DNA from: Azospirillum agricola
Lineage (GTDB): Bacteria > Pseudomonadota > Alphaproteobacteria > Azospirillales > Azospirillaceae
NCBI RefSeq assembly: GCF_017876095.1
Contig: NZ_JAGINM010000010.1
Span: 1-64,000, forward strand
Direction: 5' to 3'
Length of the DNA: 64,000 bases
Below the pieces are notes generated by a model. It was not told the DNA's origin and ran no database searches. It saw only the letters and a list, made by a program, of their open reading frames with translations. Positions 18,958-27,167 of the stretch are shown here, in pieces (within the stretch, counting starts at the first letter, position 1; the number at the start of each line of letters is the position of its first letter). The position numbers and the translations under genes are program-made.

Positions 18958-20097
18958 TCAGGAAACGGACTCTCCCAAGCGGTGCGTCAGGAAGAAGCGC
19001 AGCATCTCCCGGCTGGCGTCCGGCCCGCCGGGGTCGGTGTGGGAACCGGACGGGCTGCCGCCCATCCAGGCGTGCCCGCCGCCCAGCACGGTCCACCGTT
19101 CGCACAGGATCCGGTCGGCCGCGTCGCTGTGGAGGGTCCGGCGGTAGGCGTGGCCGTCGCCGGTCCGGCCGTCCTGCACCGTGACGCGCAGGCCGCTCAC
19201 GGAGGCCGTCACCTGGGCCGCCACCGCGTCGCCGTTGCTCGGATGGACGGTGCGGTCCTGGTCCCCGTGGAAGACGATGGTCGGGGTGGGCCTCACCGGC
19301 GGCAGGGCGGCCGGCGCCCCCTGGCGCATCGCGGCGAAGGCCGAGGGCACGTCGGCGGCGATGCCGACCGGCAGGCCGGAATGCACGCCCACGGCGGCGT
19401 AGAGGTCGGGATAGGCGGCGCCCATGACGGCCGCCGCCGCTCCGCCGGCCGAAAGCCCGGCGATGTAGACGCGGGTCGGGTCGGCCGGGTGATCGCGCAG
19501 GATCCGGCGGGTGATTCCGGCGAGCAGCGAGGGCTCGCCCTGGTCGCGGCGCTGGTCCTCCGGCCGGAACCAGTTCCAGCATTTCTGGGGGTTGGCGGAG
19601 GAGGGCTGCGCCGGGTAGGCGACGAGACAGCCGAACTCCTCGGCGAGCGCGTTCATGCCGGTGCCGGCGGCGAAATCGTCGGGCGACTGGGTGCAGCCGT
19701 GCAGCATGACGATCAGCGGAAGCGGCTGCACGCTGCGGTTGGCCGGGATGTAGAGCTTGTAGCCGCGCGTTCCGGCCGGGCCGCCGTAGGAACCGGTCGT
19801 GAAGGAGGCGCCGTCCGGCACGGAGACCACGGGTTCCGTTCCGGCCGGCCCGAAGCCGCCCGACCGGGCGCGCGCGGCGAGATCCCGCAGGGTGTCGCCC
19901 AGGCCGGTCCGCCGCTGGCGGCTGCCGGGAGCCGCCCGACCGGCGGGCGGCCCGTCGTCCCGGAGGCCGTCCCCCTGAAGGCCCCCCTGGAGATGGCGCT
20001 GGATGAGGGCGGTGGCCTCGCCGAGCTTGCCGGCGCCGGTCAGGCGGGCGATTTCGGCCAGGGCGGGGGCCAGGGCGGAGGGGAGTTTGCGGAGCAT
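18958..20097 (-). CDS. PHB depolymerase family esterase
   Basis: 379-residue alpha/beta hydrolase of the extracellular-type-1 PHB depolymerase / feruloyl esterase group. Core motifs: YKLYIPANRSVQPLPLIVMLHGCTQSPDDFAAGTGMN, lipase box GLSAGG carrying the nucleophile Ser, Asp in FHGDQDRTVHP and His in GGGHAWMGG. No signal peptide is visible; the first 100 residues form a low-complexity Arg/Gly-rich extension starting MLRKLPSALAPALAEIARL, as in a subgroup of annotated esterases of unknown location. It may hydrolyse short-chain polyhydroxyalkanoate oligomers. The start at 20097 gives the best family N-terminus. A ribbon-helix-helix gene lies 44 bp upstream in the same direction. Confidence 0.82.
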   Translation of the reverse strand: MLRKLPSALAPALAEIARLTGAGKLGEATALIQRHLQGGLQGDGLRDDGPPAGRAAPGSRQRRTGLGDTLRDLAARARSGGFGPAGTEPVVSVPDGASFTTGSYGGPAGTRGYKLYIPANRSVQPLPLIVMLHGCTQSPDDFAAGTGMNALAEEFGCLVAYPAQPSSANPQKCWNWFRPEDQRRDQGEPSLLAGITRRILRDHPADPTRVYIAGLSAGGAAAAVMGAAYPDLYAAVGVHSGLPVGIAADVPSAFAAMRQGAPAALPPVRPTPTIVFHGDQDRTVHPSNGDAVAAQVTASVSGLRVTVQDGRTGDGHAYRRTLHSDAADRILCERWTVLGGGHAWMGGSPSGSHTDPGGPDASREMLRFFLTHRLGESVS

Positions 20098-20141
20098 GGC
20101 GGTCTTTCCGGGCCTGAAGGGAGCGGGCGGGGACGGGCGGG

Positions 20142-20558
20142 TCAGCGGATGCGGTCGGCCAGGGCCGCCTTGACGGCGGGGCTGGCGTGCAGCGCGCCCA
20201 GCACGGCAAGGGAGGCGATGGTGGCGCGGGCAAGTTCCGGGGTGACGTCCGGGGCGATGGTGGCAAGGCCGAGGACACGGATGTCGAGCATCTGCCCGGC
20301 CGCCCGCGCCGTCTCCAGATCCGCGCGGCTGAAATGGCGCAGGCCGAGATCGACGCTCTTGCGCGTCACCGCCTGCCGGACGACGTCGGCGTGCCGGTCG
20401 ATCTGGTTGCGGATGGCGGTGCGGATGAAGTCGGTGCGGTTCGAATAGAACCCTTCCTCGACCAGGAGATCGACGTGGCCGAGATCGACGTAACCGAGAT
20501 TGATCGTGATCTTTTCGCTGTCGGCGCTTTTCGGCCGTGTCTCGTGCAGGGCGTTCAT
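20142..20558 (-). CDS. CopG-like ribbon-helix-helix transcriptional regulator
   Basis: Small DNA-binding protein, 138 residues from the ATG at 20558 (or 142 from 20570). The RHH domain is residues 15-50: EKITINLGYVDLGHVDLLVEEG provides the beta strand and first helix, and YSNRTDFIRTAIRNQIDRHAD the second. The rest is alanine-rich and of unknown role. I prefer 20558 because the other ATG lies inside the palindromic operator. Upstream of and co-directional with the PHB-depolymerase-like gene, it is likely to repress itself and that gene. Confidence 0.75.
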   Translation of the reverse strand: MNALHETRPKSADSEKITINLGYVDLGHVDLLVEEGFYSNRTDFIRTAIRNQIDRHADVVRQAVTRKSVDLGLRHFSRADLETARAAGQMLDIRVLGLATIAPDVTPELARATIASLAVLGALHASPAVKAALADRIR

Positions 20559-20566
20559 GACCACAT

Positions 20567-20604
20567 CCATCCATAAACCATCTGGCTGGATGGTATATGG
20601 ATGG
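20567..20604. promoter_or_regulatory. Palindromic operator upstream of the RHH regulator
   Basis: Arms CCATCCATAAACCATC (20567-20582) and GATGGTATATGGATGG (20589-20604) are complementary at 15 of 16 positions with a 6-base spacer. The arms are built of repeated GGATGG/CCATCC submotifs, as expected for cooperative ribbon-helix-helix dimers. It covers the start region of the regulator gene and is A/T-rich compared with its surroundings. No other feature is evident in 20605-20735. Confidence 0.65.
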
Positions 20605-20735
20605 ATGGAAGCACCCGTTCAAGGGGGCCGCCGTCGACTCGGCCGACGCCGGGCTGGCTGCCGGCCGGCTTTGGTTTCCGAAGCCTGGGGAGAGGCGGGC
20701 ACCGGTGCTGGGACGGGCGCCCGGCCTCTCCGCGC

Positions 20736-22985
20736 CTACACCAGGCCCGCCCGGCTGAAGGGCAGGCTTTGCAGGGGCTGGCCGGTCACCGAGAACACCG
20801 CGTTGGCGACCGCCGGCGCGGAGGTCGGCACGCCGGGCTCGCCGGCGCCGGTCGGGCGCTCCTGCGACGGCACGATGTGGACCTCGACCGCCGGCATGTC
20901 CGACATCCGCATCGGCAGGAAGCTGTCGAAGTTGCTCTGGTCGACGATCCCGTCCGTCATGGTGATCTCGCCGCGCAGCGCGTGGCCGATGCCCCAGCCG
21001 GTGCCGCCCTCCATCTGCGCCTTGACGATGTCGGGGTTGATGACCCGGCCGCAATCGATGGCGACGACGACGCGGTCCACCTTCACATGGCCCTTGTCGT
21101 CCACCGTCACCTCGGCGACGTGGGCGACGAAGCTGTTGAAGCTCTCATGCACGGCGACGCCGCGCCCCCTGCCCTTGGCCAGCGGCTGGCCCCAGCCGGC
21201 CTTCTCCGCCGCCAGTTTCAGCACGCCGGCCAGACGCGGATGGTCCTTCAGCATCTCCAGCCGGAAGGCCAGCGGGTCCTTGCCCGCCGCCTTGGCGAGC
21301 CGGTCGATCATCACCTCCTTGGCGTAGGCGGTGTGGGTGTGGCCGACCGAGCGCCACCACAGGGTCGTCACCGGCGAGGCCGGGCTGTGGGCGTCCACCG
21401 CGAGGTTCGGCACGGCGTAGGCCATGTCCGACGCGCCCTCGACCATCGTGGCGTCGACGCCGTCCTTGACCATGACCTTCTCGAACGGCGTGCCGGCCAT
21501 GAAGCTCTGGCCGACGATGCGCTGGCGCCACGCCACCAGCGTGCCCGCCTTGTCCACCGCCGCCTTGATCCGGTGCAGGAACAGCGGGCGGTAGCGGCCG
21601 CCCTGGATGTCGTCCTCGCGGGTCCACACCAGATGCACCGGCGCCTTGCCGTAGGCCTTGGCGACGATCGCCGCCTCGGCGATGTAGTCGGCGGTGGTGG
21701 TGGCGCGGCGGCCGAAGCTGCCGCCGGCCCATTGCGTCTCGATCTTCACCTGCTCGGGCTTGCAGCCCAGGATGTGGGCGACGACCATCTGCTCGACGCC
21801 CTGGAACTGCGAGCCGGCCCAGATGGTGCAGCCCCCCTCCGGGTTCAGCGCCACCACGGCGTTCAGCGGCTCCATCGGCGCGTGGGCGAGGTAGGGGAAG
21901 GTGAACTCCGCCTCGACCACCGTCGCGGCTTCGGCGAACGCCTTGTCGGCGTCGCCCTTGCTGGCGGCGACCGCACCCGCCGTGTCGGCCAGCTTGCGGT
22001 AGTCGGCGAGCATCCGCTCGGTGCCGCGCGTCTCGGCCTTGGAATCGTCCCAGGTGATCTTCAGGGCCTCGCGGCCCTTGATCGCGGTCCAGGTGTTCTT
22101 CGCCAGCACCGCCACGCCGACCGGCAGGGTCAGCACCTCGAGCACGCCGGGGATGGCGCGGGCGGCGGCGTCATCCACGCTCTTCACCGTCCCGCCGAAG
22201 CGCGGCGAGCGGGCGAGCACCGCCGTCACCTGTCCCGGCCGGCGGATGTCCATGGCGAAGATCGCGGTGCCGTCGGTCTTGCTGACGTGGTCGAGCCGGT
22301 GCAGGTCCGGCCGGCCGATCAGCACGTAATCCTTCGGATCCTTCAGCGCGACGCTCTGCGGCACCGGCAGCTTGGCGGCGTCGGTGGCGAGCTCGCCGAA
22401 GGTGAAGCCGCGGCCGGATCTGGCGTGGCTGACGACGCCCTTGGCGACCGTGACCTCGCCCGCCGGCACGGTCCAGCGCGCGGCGGCGGTGGCGACCAGC
22501 ATGGCGCGGGCGGCCGCACCCGCCATGCGCAGCTCGTCCCAGCTGTTGGCGACGGCGGTCGAGCCGCCGGTGCCCTGGATGCCGAAGAAGTGGTTGCCGT
22601 AGAGCTTGCTGTCGGCCGGGGCGAAGGCGCCGCGCACCTGCGCCCAGTCGGCGTCCAGCTCCTCCGCCACGATGGTGGCCAGCCCGGTGACGATGCCCTG
22701 GCCCTTGTCGAGATGCTTGGCCAGCACCGTCACCGTGTTGTCGGGGGCGACGATGACGAAGAGCTGCGGGCGTGGGTCGGCCGGGCCGACGATGCCGGCG
22801 GGGGCGGGCCCGGCGGCGAGCGCCGGCAGCGGCACATGGGCGCCCAGCACCAGCGCGCCGCCGCCGATGCCGGCGGCCTTCAGGAAGGAGCGGCGGGACG
22901 GCGCGGCGCGGAAGGCCAGTTCCGGCAGGGCGGTGGTGTTCTGGAAGCCGTTTTCGGCGGCCTGACGGATCAGATGATGCAGCAT
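20736..22985 (-). CDS. iorB: Molybdopterin-binding aldehyde/isoquinoline oxidoreductase large subunit (IorB-like)
   Basis: Large catalytic subunit of a xanthine-oxidase-family molybdoenzyme, 749 residues. A twin-arginine signal (RRSFLKAAGIGGGALVLGA) lies at about residues 30-50, so the folded complex is probably exported. Later motifs include GQGIVTGLATIVAEELDADW, FGIQGTGGSTAV, AGGSFGRRATTTADYIAEA, WWRSVGHTHTAYAKE and GAGEPGVP with the conserved glutamate. The arrangement is that of isoquinoline 1-oxidoreductase beta subunits; the true substrate may be an aldehyde or N-heterocycle. Its small subunit is encoded 3 bp upstream. The Ior name here is unrelated to the indolepyruvate oxidoreductase at 29686. 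Confidence 0.83.
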   Translation of the reverse strand: MLHHLIRQAAENGFQNTTALPELAFRAAPSRRSFLKAAGIGGGALVLGAHVPLPALAAGPAPAGIVGPADPRPQLFVIVAPDNTVTVLAKHLDKGQGIVTGLATIVAEELDADWAQVRGAFAPADSKLYGNHFFGIQGTGGSTAVANSWDELRMAGAAARAMLVATAAARWTVPAGEVTVAKGVVSHARSGRGFTFGELATDAAKLPVPQSVALKDPKDYVLIGRPDLHRLDHVSKTDGTAIFAMDIRRPGQVTAVLARSPRFGGTVKSVDDAAARAIPGVLEVLTLPVGVAVLAKNTWTAIKGREALKITWDDSKAETRGTERMLADYRKLADTAGAVAASKGDADKAFAEAATVVEAEFTFPYLAHAPMEPLNAVVALNPEGGCTIWAGSQFQGVEQMVVAHILGCKPEQVKIETQWAGGSFGRRATTTADYIAEAAIVAKAYGKAPVHLVWTREDDIQGGRYRPLFLHRIKAAVDKAGTLVAWRQRIVGQSFMAGTPFEKVMVKDGVDATMVEGASDMAYAVPNLAVDAHSPASPVTTLWWRSVGHTHTAYAKEVMIDRLAKAAGKDPLAFRLEMLKDHPRLAGVLKLAAEKAGWGQPLAKGRGRGVAVHESFNSFVAHVAEVTVDDKGHVKVDRVVVAIDCGRVINPDIVKAQMEGGTGWGIGHALRGEITMTDGIVDQSNFDSFLPMRMSDMPAVEVHIVPSQERPTGAGEPGVPTSAPAVANAVFSVTGQPLQSLPFSRAGLV

Positions 22986-22988
22986 GGA

Positions 22989-23468
22989 TCAGGCCCTCAT
23001 GGTCTGGGCGGCGTCCTTGATGGCCGCCCGGATGCGGATGTAGGTGGCGCAGCGGCAGACGTTGCCGTCCATCGCGGCGTCGATGTCCGCGTCGCTGGGA
23101 TTCTGGTTGTCGGTGAGCAGCGCCACGGCGCTCATGATCTGGCCCGACTGGCAGTAGCCGCACTGGACGACGTCCAGCTTCCGCCACGCCGCCTGCACGG
23201 CCTGCGCCGCCTTGCCGGCTGGCCCCTCGGCGGTGGCGACCCCCTCGATGGTGGTGATCCTGGCGTCGGGGCCGAGCGTGCCGACCGGCGTCTGGCAGGC
23301 CCGCGTCGGCGCGCCGTCGACATGGACGGTGCAGGCGCCGCACTGGGCGATGCCGCAGCCGAACTTGGTGCCGGTCATGTTGAGTTCGTCCCGCAGGACC
23401 CACAGAAGCGGCATGTCGTCGGGAACGTCGACCTGCCGGGGCTGTCCGTTGACGGTGATGGTGATCAT
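22989..23468 (-). CDS. iorA: [2Fe-2S] small subunit of molybdoenzyme (IorA-like)
   Basis: 159-residue electron-transfer subunit with two [2Fe-2S] clusters. The N-terminal plant-ferredoxin-type cluster uses the cysteines of CGIAQCGACTVHVDG plus a later Cys in RACQTP. The C-terminal helical cluster has CGYCQSGQ and NVCRCATYIRIR. It pairs with the downstream large subunit, both being needed for isoquinoline-oxidoreductase or aldehyde-dehydrogenase activity. No signal peptide of its own; export would be by hitchhiking on the Tat signal of the large subunit. No FAD subunit or cytochrome partner is nearby. Confidence 0.88.
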   Translation of the reverse strand: MITITVNGQPRQVDVPDDMPLLWVLRDELNMTGTKFGCGIAQCGACTVHVDGAPTRACQTPVGTLGPDARITTIEGVATAEGPAGKAAQAVQAAWRKLDVVQCGYCQSGQIMSAVALLTDNQNPSDADIDAAMDGNVCRCATYIRIRAAIKDAAQTMRA

Positions 23469-23571
23469 GCTTACGGTCTCTCTCTCCCAGTGCGGGGCCC
23501 GGTTCGGTCCCGCCCGCCCGTTTCGGGCATTGCCAACGCTGTCGAAAACGCGAAATCAAGAAATGCCGTGA

Positions 23572-24771
23572 TCAGGCGCCGCGCGGATGCGGCGCGCGGA
23601 TCGCCCATTCGGCCGAGGCCGCCGCCGCCAGCGTGACCGCCAGCGACAGGGCCGGCAGCCAGCCGGCGCCGAGCGCCGCGTGGGCGGCCCCGCCCAGCGA
23701 CGACCCGGCCGCCATCCCGATGTAGATCGCCGAGGAGTTCAGCCCGAGCGCCACCGCCGTGCGGTCCCCGGCGAAGCCGACCAGCCGCTTCTGCTGCGGG
23801 GTCATCAGCATCAGCGAGAAGACCGCCCAGACGACCATCGCCGCCAGCGCCAGCGGGTAGTTCGGCGCCAGCGTCAGCGCCACGAAGGCGAGCGCCAGCC
23901 CGGCGAAGGAGATCCGGATGACGCGGTCCGGCCCGACCCCGTCGGCCATGCGCCCGGCCACCGCGTTGCCGACGACGCCCGAGGCGCCGAACACCAGCAG
24001 CGCCAGCGACACCTGATCGGGGCCGCTGCCGAAGCGCTCGGCCAGGAAGGCGGCGAGCAGCGCGTAGGTGACGAACTGCGCCAGCATCTGCAACTGGCTC
24101 GCCAGGATGCCGAAGCCGACGCCGCGCCGGGCGAGCAGCGCCACCACGTCGCCCAGCCCGAGGCGGGCGCGGCCGGCGCCGACGCCAGCCGGCACCAGGA
24201 AACGCGCGGCGATTGCGGTCGCCAGCCCCAGTCCGGCGACCAGCAGGAACACCGTCCGCCAGGACAGATGCGCGCCGAGCCACGCCGCCAGCGGCACCCC
24301 CAGCACGGTCGCCATCGTCATGCCGCCGAAGACGGTGCCGAGCGCCCGCCCGCGCCGCTCCGCCGGCACCAGCGCCGCCCCGATCGCCGAGGCGGACGGG
24401 CCGACCAGCGCGGCGGCGGCCCCGCTGGCGATGCGGGCGGCGAGCGCCTCGCCGTAGCTGCCGGCCATCCCGGTGGCCGCCGCCCCGCCGGCGAGCAGCA
24501 CCAGCCCGGCGCCGAGCAGCGTCGGCAGCGGCCAGCGCGTCGCCCAGGCCTGGGCCAGCGGTGCCGCGACGGCGAAGGACAGCGCGAAGGCGGTGACGAG
24601 CCCGGCCGTCGCCCCGGGCGACACGCCGAGGTCGCCGCCCAGCGATTTCAGCACCCCGACCACGGCGAGCGAGGTGACGCCGACCACGAAATAGGCGAGC
24701 GCCAGGACCAGCAGCGCCGTGGTCTCGCGCCCGCGCGCGGCGGTCCTGGTGGTGATGGCGTCGCAGGTCAT
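23572..24771 (-). CDS. MFS transporter (DHA1-like efflux family)
   Basis: Integral membrane protein of 399 residues with about 12 hydrophobic helices, typical of the major facilitator superfamily drug/arabinose-efflux group. The N-terminus is ALLVLALAYFVVGVTSLAVVGVLKSLGGDLGVSPGATAGLVTAF, and the loop 2-3 equivalent and ERRGRALGTVFGGMTMATVLGVP are present. It is divergent from the LysR gene (105 bp between starts) and 103 bp upstream of the molybdoenzyme genes on the same strand. It may export a product of that enzyme or a toxic compound sensed by the LysR regulator. Confidence 0.85.
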   Translation of the reverse strand: MTCDAITTRTAARGRETTALLVLALAYFVVGVTSLAVVGVLKSLGGDLGVSPGATAGLVTAFALSFAVAAPLAQAWATRWPLPTLLGAGLVLLAGGAAATGMAGSYGEALAARIASGAAAALVGPSASAIGAALVPAERRGRALGTVFGGMTMATVLGVPLAAWLGAHLSWRTVFLLVAGLGLATAIAARFLVPAGVGAGRARLGLGDVVALLARRGVGFGILASQLQMLAQFVTYALLAAFLAERFGSGPDQVSLALLVFGASGVVGNAVAGRMADGVGPDRVIRISFAGLALAFVALTLAPNYPLALAAMVVWAVFSLMLMTPQQKRLVGFAGDRTAVALGLNSSAIYIGMAAGSSLGGAAHAALGAGWLPALSLAVTLAAAASAEWAIRAPHPRGA

Positions 24772-24846
24772 GGAGGGCTGGCGGTTCCTGGCTGTCGACC
24801 GGAGGCGTCTGGCTGGGACTGGACAGACTACGCCGCGTCGCACATC

Positions 24847-24870
24847 ATGAACAAGCTGGGGTGGGTTCAT
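24847..24870. promoter_or_regulatory. Possible LysR binding site between MFS and LysR genes
   Basis: Inverted repeat ATGAAC-N12-GTTCAT centred in the divergent intergenic region. LysR regulators usually bind an interrupted dyad with a T-N11-A core in such a position. The site ends 7 bp before the chosen LysR ATG. If the alternative LysR start at 24847 were used, the dyad would be inside the coding region. Confidence 0.4.
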
Positions 24871-24876
24871 ATCGTC

Positions 24877-25785
24877 ATGAGAAGCATTCATAGTCCCGCG
24901 CTCGACCTCAACCTGATCAAGGTCTTCGACGCCCTGCTGGAGGCGCGCAGCGTCTCGCGCGCGGCCGACAGCCTGGGAGTCAGCCAGTCGGCGGTCAGCC
25001 ACGCGCTGGGCCGGCTGCGGGTTATGGTCGGCGACCCGCTGTTCGTGCGCACCGGCAACCGGATGGAGCCGACGCCGCGCGCGCAAAGGCTGGCCGAGCC
25101 GCTGCGCGAGCTGCTGCTGGGGGCCGCGCGGGCGCTGTCGGTGGAGGAGACCTTCGACCCCTACCGGGAGGAGCGCAGCTTCACCATCTCGACCTCGGAC
25201 TCGCTCCAGGCGGTGCTGCTGACCGGGATCCTGCGCGACGCCTGCACGCTGCGCGTGTCGGTCGCGCTCAAGACCCTGGATCCGGACGCCATGTTCGACG
25301 CGCTGGACGACGGCACCATCGATCTCGCCATCGGCTACATGCCGGAGGTGCGGCGCTGGCACGACCGGCAGTTCCTCTACGCGGAAAACCATGTCTGCCT
25401 GTTCGATCCGGCGCTGGTGCCGCTGACCCCGCCGGTCAGCCTGGAGGACTACACCCGCTACCCGCACCTGATGCCGTCGCTGCGGGGCGGCTTGAGCAGC
25501 TTCATCGACGACGACCTCCACGCGCTGGGGGCGAAGCGGCGGGTGGCGGCCTCGACCACCCAGTTCCTGGCGATTCCGATGATGCTGACGCAGGCGCCGA
25601 TGATCTCGACCCTGCCGGCCCGGCTGGCGCATTTCTGCGCGAAGGCCACCGGGCTGGCCACCAGCCCCCTGCCCTTTCCGTCGGAGGATTTCGACGTGTC
25701 GATGGCGTGGCACCGGCGGAACGGCGGTTCCCCCTCGCACGGCTGGCTGCGCCAGCGCATCGCCGAGGAGGCGGCGCGGCTGTGA
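24877..25785 (+). CDS. LysR family transcriptional regulator
   Basis: 302 residues. The N-terminal winged helix reads LDLNLIKVFDALLEARSVSRAADSLGVSQSAVSHALGRLRVMVGDPLFVRTGNRMEPTPRA, followed by a LysR substrate-binding domain (about 95-300). It resembles the NodD/NahR-type subgroup (DLNLIKVFDALL, PLFVRT). ATG 24877 is used; ATG 24847 would add 10 residues. Divergent from the MFS gene, which it probably controls. Its TGA overlaps the GTG of the following AraC gene. Confidence 0.88.
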   Translation: MRSIHSPALDLNLIKVFDALLEARSVSRAADSLGVSQSAVSHALGRLRVMVGDPLFVRTGNRMEPTPRAQRLAEPLRELLLGAARALSVEETFDPYREERSFTISTSDSLQAVLLTGILRDACTLRVSVALKTLDPDAMFDALDDGTIDLAIGYMPEVRRWHDRQFLYAENHVCLFDPALVPLTPPVSLEDYTRYPHLMPSLRGGLSSFIDDDLHALGAKRRVAASTTQFLAIPMMLTQAPMISTLPARLAHFCAKATGLATSPLPFPSEDFDVSMAWHRRNGGSPSHGWLRQRIAEEAARL

Positions 25786-26645
25786 GCGCGAGGGGCGACA
25801 GGGACGATGACGGGGCCGGCGACTGGCTGTCGATGCGGCGCGACGCCGAAAGCGGGATCGAGACGATCCGGGCCCATTTCAAGGGCCATGCCTACGAGCT
25901 GCATGACCACGACGACGTGCTGGTCGGCGTCACCGAACAGGGGGTGCAGGAGTTCCGCTGCCGCCGCCGGCTCCACACCAGCACGCCCGGCCGCGCCATC
26001 CTGATCGAGCCCGGCGAGCTGCATGACGGCCACAGCCCGCGCGACGCCGGCTTCACCTACGCCATGCTCTATCTGCCGCAGCGCCTCGTCGCGGCGCGGC
26101 TGGAGGCGCTGCGCGGCGCCGGGACACCATCCGCGACCGATCTGGGCTTCCGCGACACGCTGGCCGACGACCCGGTGCTGGCGCGGACGATCCACGCCGC
26201 CTTCCTGGCCGTGCATGGGGCGGAGGGGCGGCTGGCCCGCGACCTCGCCGTCGACCGTCTGGTGGCGCGGCTTGCCGGCCACGCCGCCGCGCCGCGCCCG
26301 GCACCGGCGCGGCGGCCGCAGCCGGCCGCGAGCCGCGCCCGCGAGGCGCTGCACGCCCGGATGGCCGAGGATGTCGGGCTGGACGATCTGGCGACGGTGG
26401 CCGGCACCGACCGCTTCCGCCTGAACCGGACCTTCCGCGAGGCCTTCGGCCTGTCGCCCCACGCCTATCTGGTGCGGCTGCGCCTGAAGGCGGCGCGGCG
26501 GATGCTGGCGGCGGGCGAGGCGCCGGCGTCGGTGGCGGCCGGCGTGGGCTTCGCCGACCAGAGCCATCTGGGCCGCTGGTTCCGCCGCGCCTACGGCATG
26601 ACGCCCGCCGCCTACCGGCGGATCTGCACAAACGTTCCAGACTGA
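25782..26645 (+). CDS. AraC family transcriptional regulator
   Basis: 287 residues from GTG 25782, overlapping the LysR stop in GTGA with GAGGAGG upstream. An N-terminal cupin-like sensor domain (FKGHAYELHDHDDVLVGVTEQGVQEFRCRRRLHTSTPGRAILIEPGELHDGHS) is followed by two helix-turn-helix units at the C-terminus (MAEDVGLDDLATVAGTDRFRLNRTFREAFGLSPHAYLVRLRLKAARRML and the second with FADQSHLGRWFRRAYGMTPAAYRR). This is the AraC subgroup with the sensor at the N-terminus. Its targets are probably the DUF2000 gene downstream or the transporter. Confidence 0.85.
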   Translation: MSARGDRDDDGAGDWLSMRRDAESGIETIRAHFKGHAYELHDHDDVLVGVTEQGVQEFRCRRRLHTSTPGRAILIEPGELHDGHSPRDAGFTYAMLYLPQRLVAARLEALRGAGTPSATDLGFRDTLADDPVLARTIHAAFLAVHGAEGRLARDLAVDRLVARLAGHAAAPRPAPARRPQPAASRAREALHARMAEDVGLDDLATVAGTDRFRLNRTFREAFGLSPHAYLVRLRLKAARRMLAAGEAPASVAAGVGFADQSHLGRWFRRAYGMTPAAYRRICTNVPD

Positions 26646-26689
26646 GGGACGGGCGTCGGGCAGGCTGCCGGGCGAAGGAGATCGCACCC

Positions 26690-27157
26690 ATGCCCGATGC
26701 ACAGCACGACACCATTCATGACGCCGCTTCCGCCCCCACTTCCGCCGTCCGGTTCGACAGCAAGGTCGCCCTCGTCATCCGCTCCGATCTTGCGGTCTGG
26801 CAGAAGCTCAACGTCGCGGCCTTCCTCGCCACCGGGATCGCCGCCGCGGTGCCCGAGGCGGTCGGGGAGCCCTACGTCGACGCCGCCGGACGCGCCTATG
26901 GCCGGATGCTCGGCCAGCCGGTCATGATCTTCGCCGCCGACCGGGCCGGTCTCCAGTCCGTGCAGCGGGAGGCGGCGGCGCGCGGCCTGACGATGGTCCC
27001 CTATGTGGCGGCGATGTTCGCCACCGGCCACGACGCGGCCAACCGCGCGGTCTTCGCGGCGGAGAATCCGGAGGACGCCGATTGGGTCGGGCTCGCCCTG
27101 CACGGGCCGAGGAAGGCGGTGGACAAGGCGGTGAAGGGCCTTGCCCTGCACGGGTGA
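26690..27157 (+). CDS. DUF2000 family protein
   Basis: 155 residues matching the DUF2000 family: KVALVIRSDLAVWQKLNVAAFLATGIA, then EPYVDAAGRAYGRMLGQPVMIFAA and MVPYVAAMFATGHDAANRAVF. Family members resemble peptidyl-tRNA hydrolase-like folds but have no proven function. They often stand beside AraC regulators and transporters, as here, 44 bp downstream. The first 20 residues are a non-conserved lead. Confidence 0.82.
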   Translation: MPDAQHDTIHDAASAPTSAVRFDSKVALVIRSDLAVWQKLNVAAFLATGIAAAVPEAVGEPYVDAAGRAYGRMLGQPVMIFAADRAGLQSVQREAAARGLTMVPYVAAMFATGHDAANRAVFAAENPEDADWVGLALHGPRKAVDKAVKGLALHG

Positions 27158-27167
27158 CGGGCCGCCC

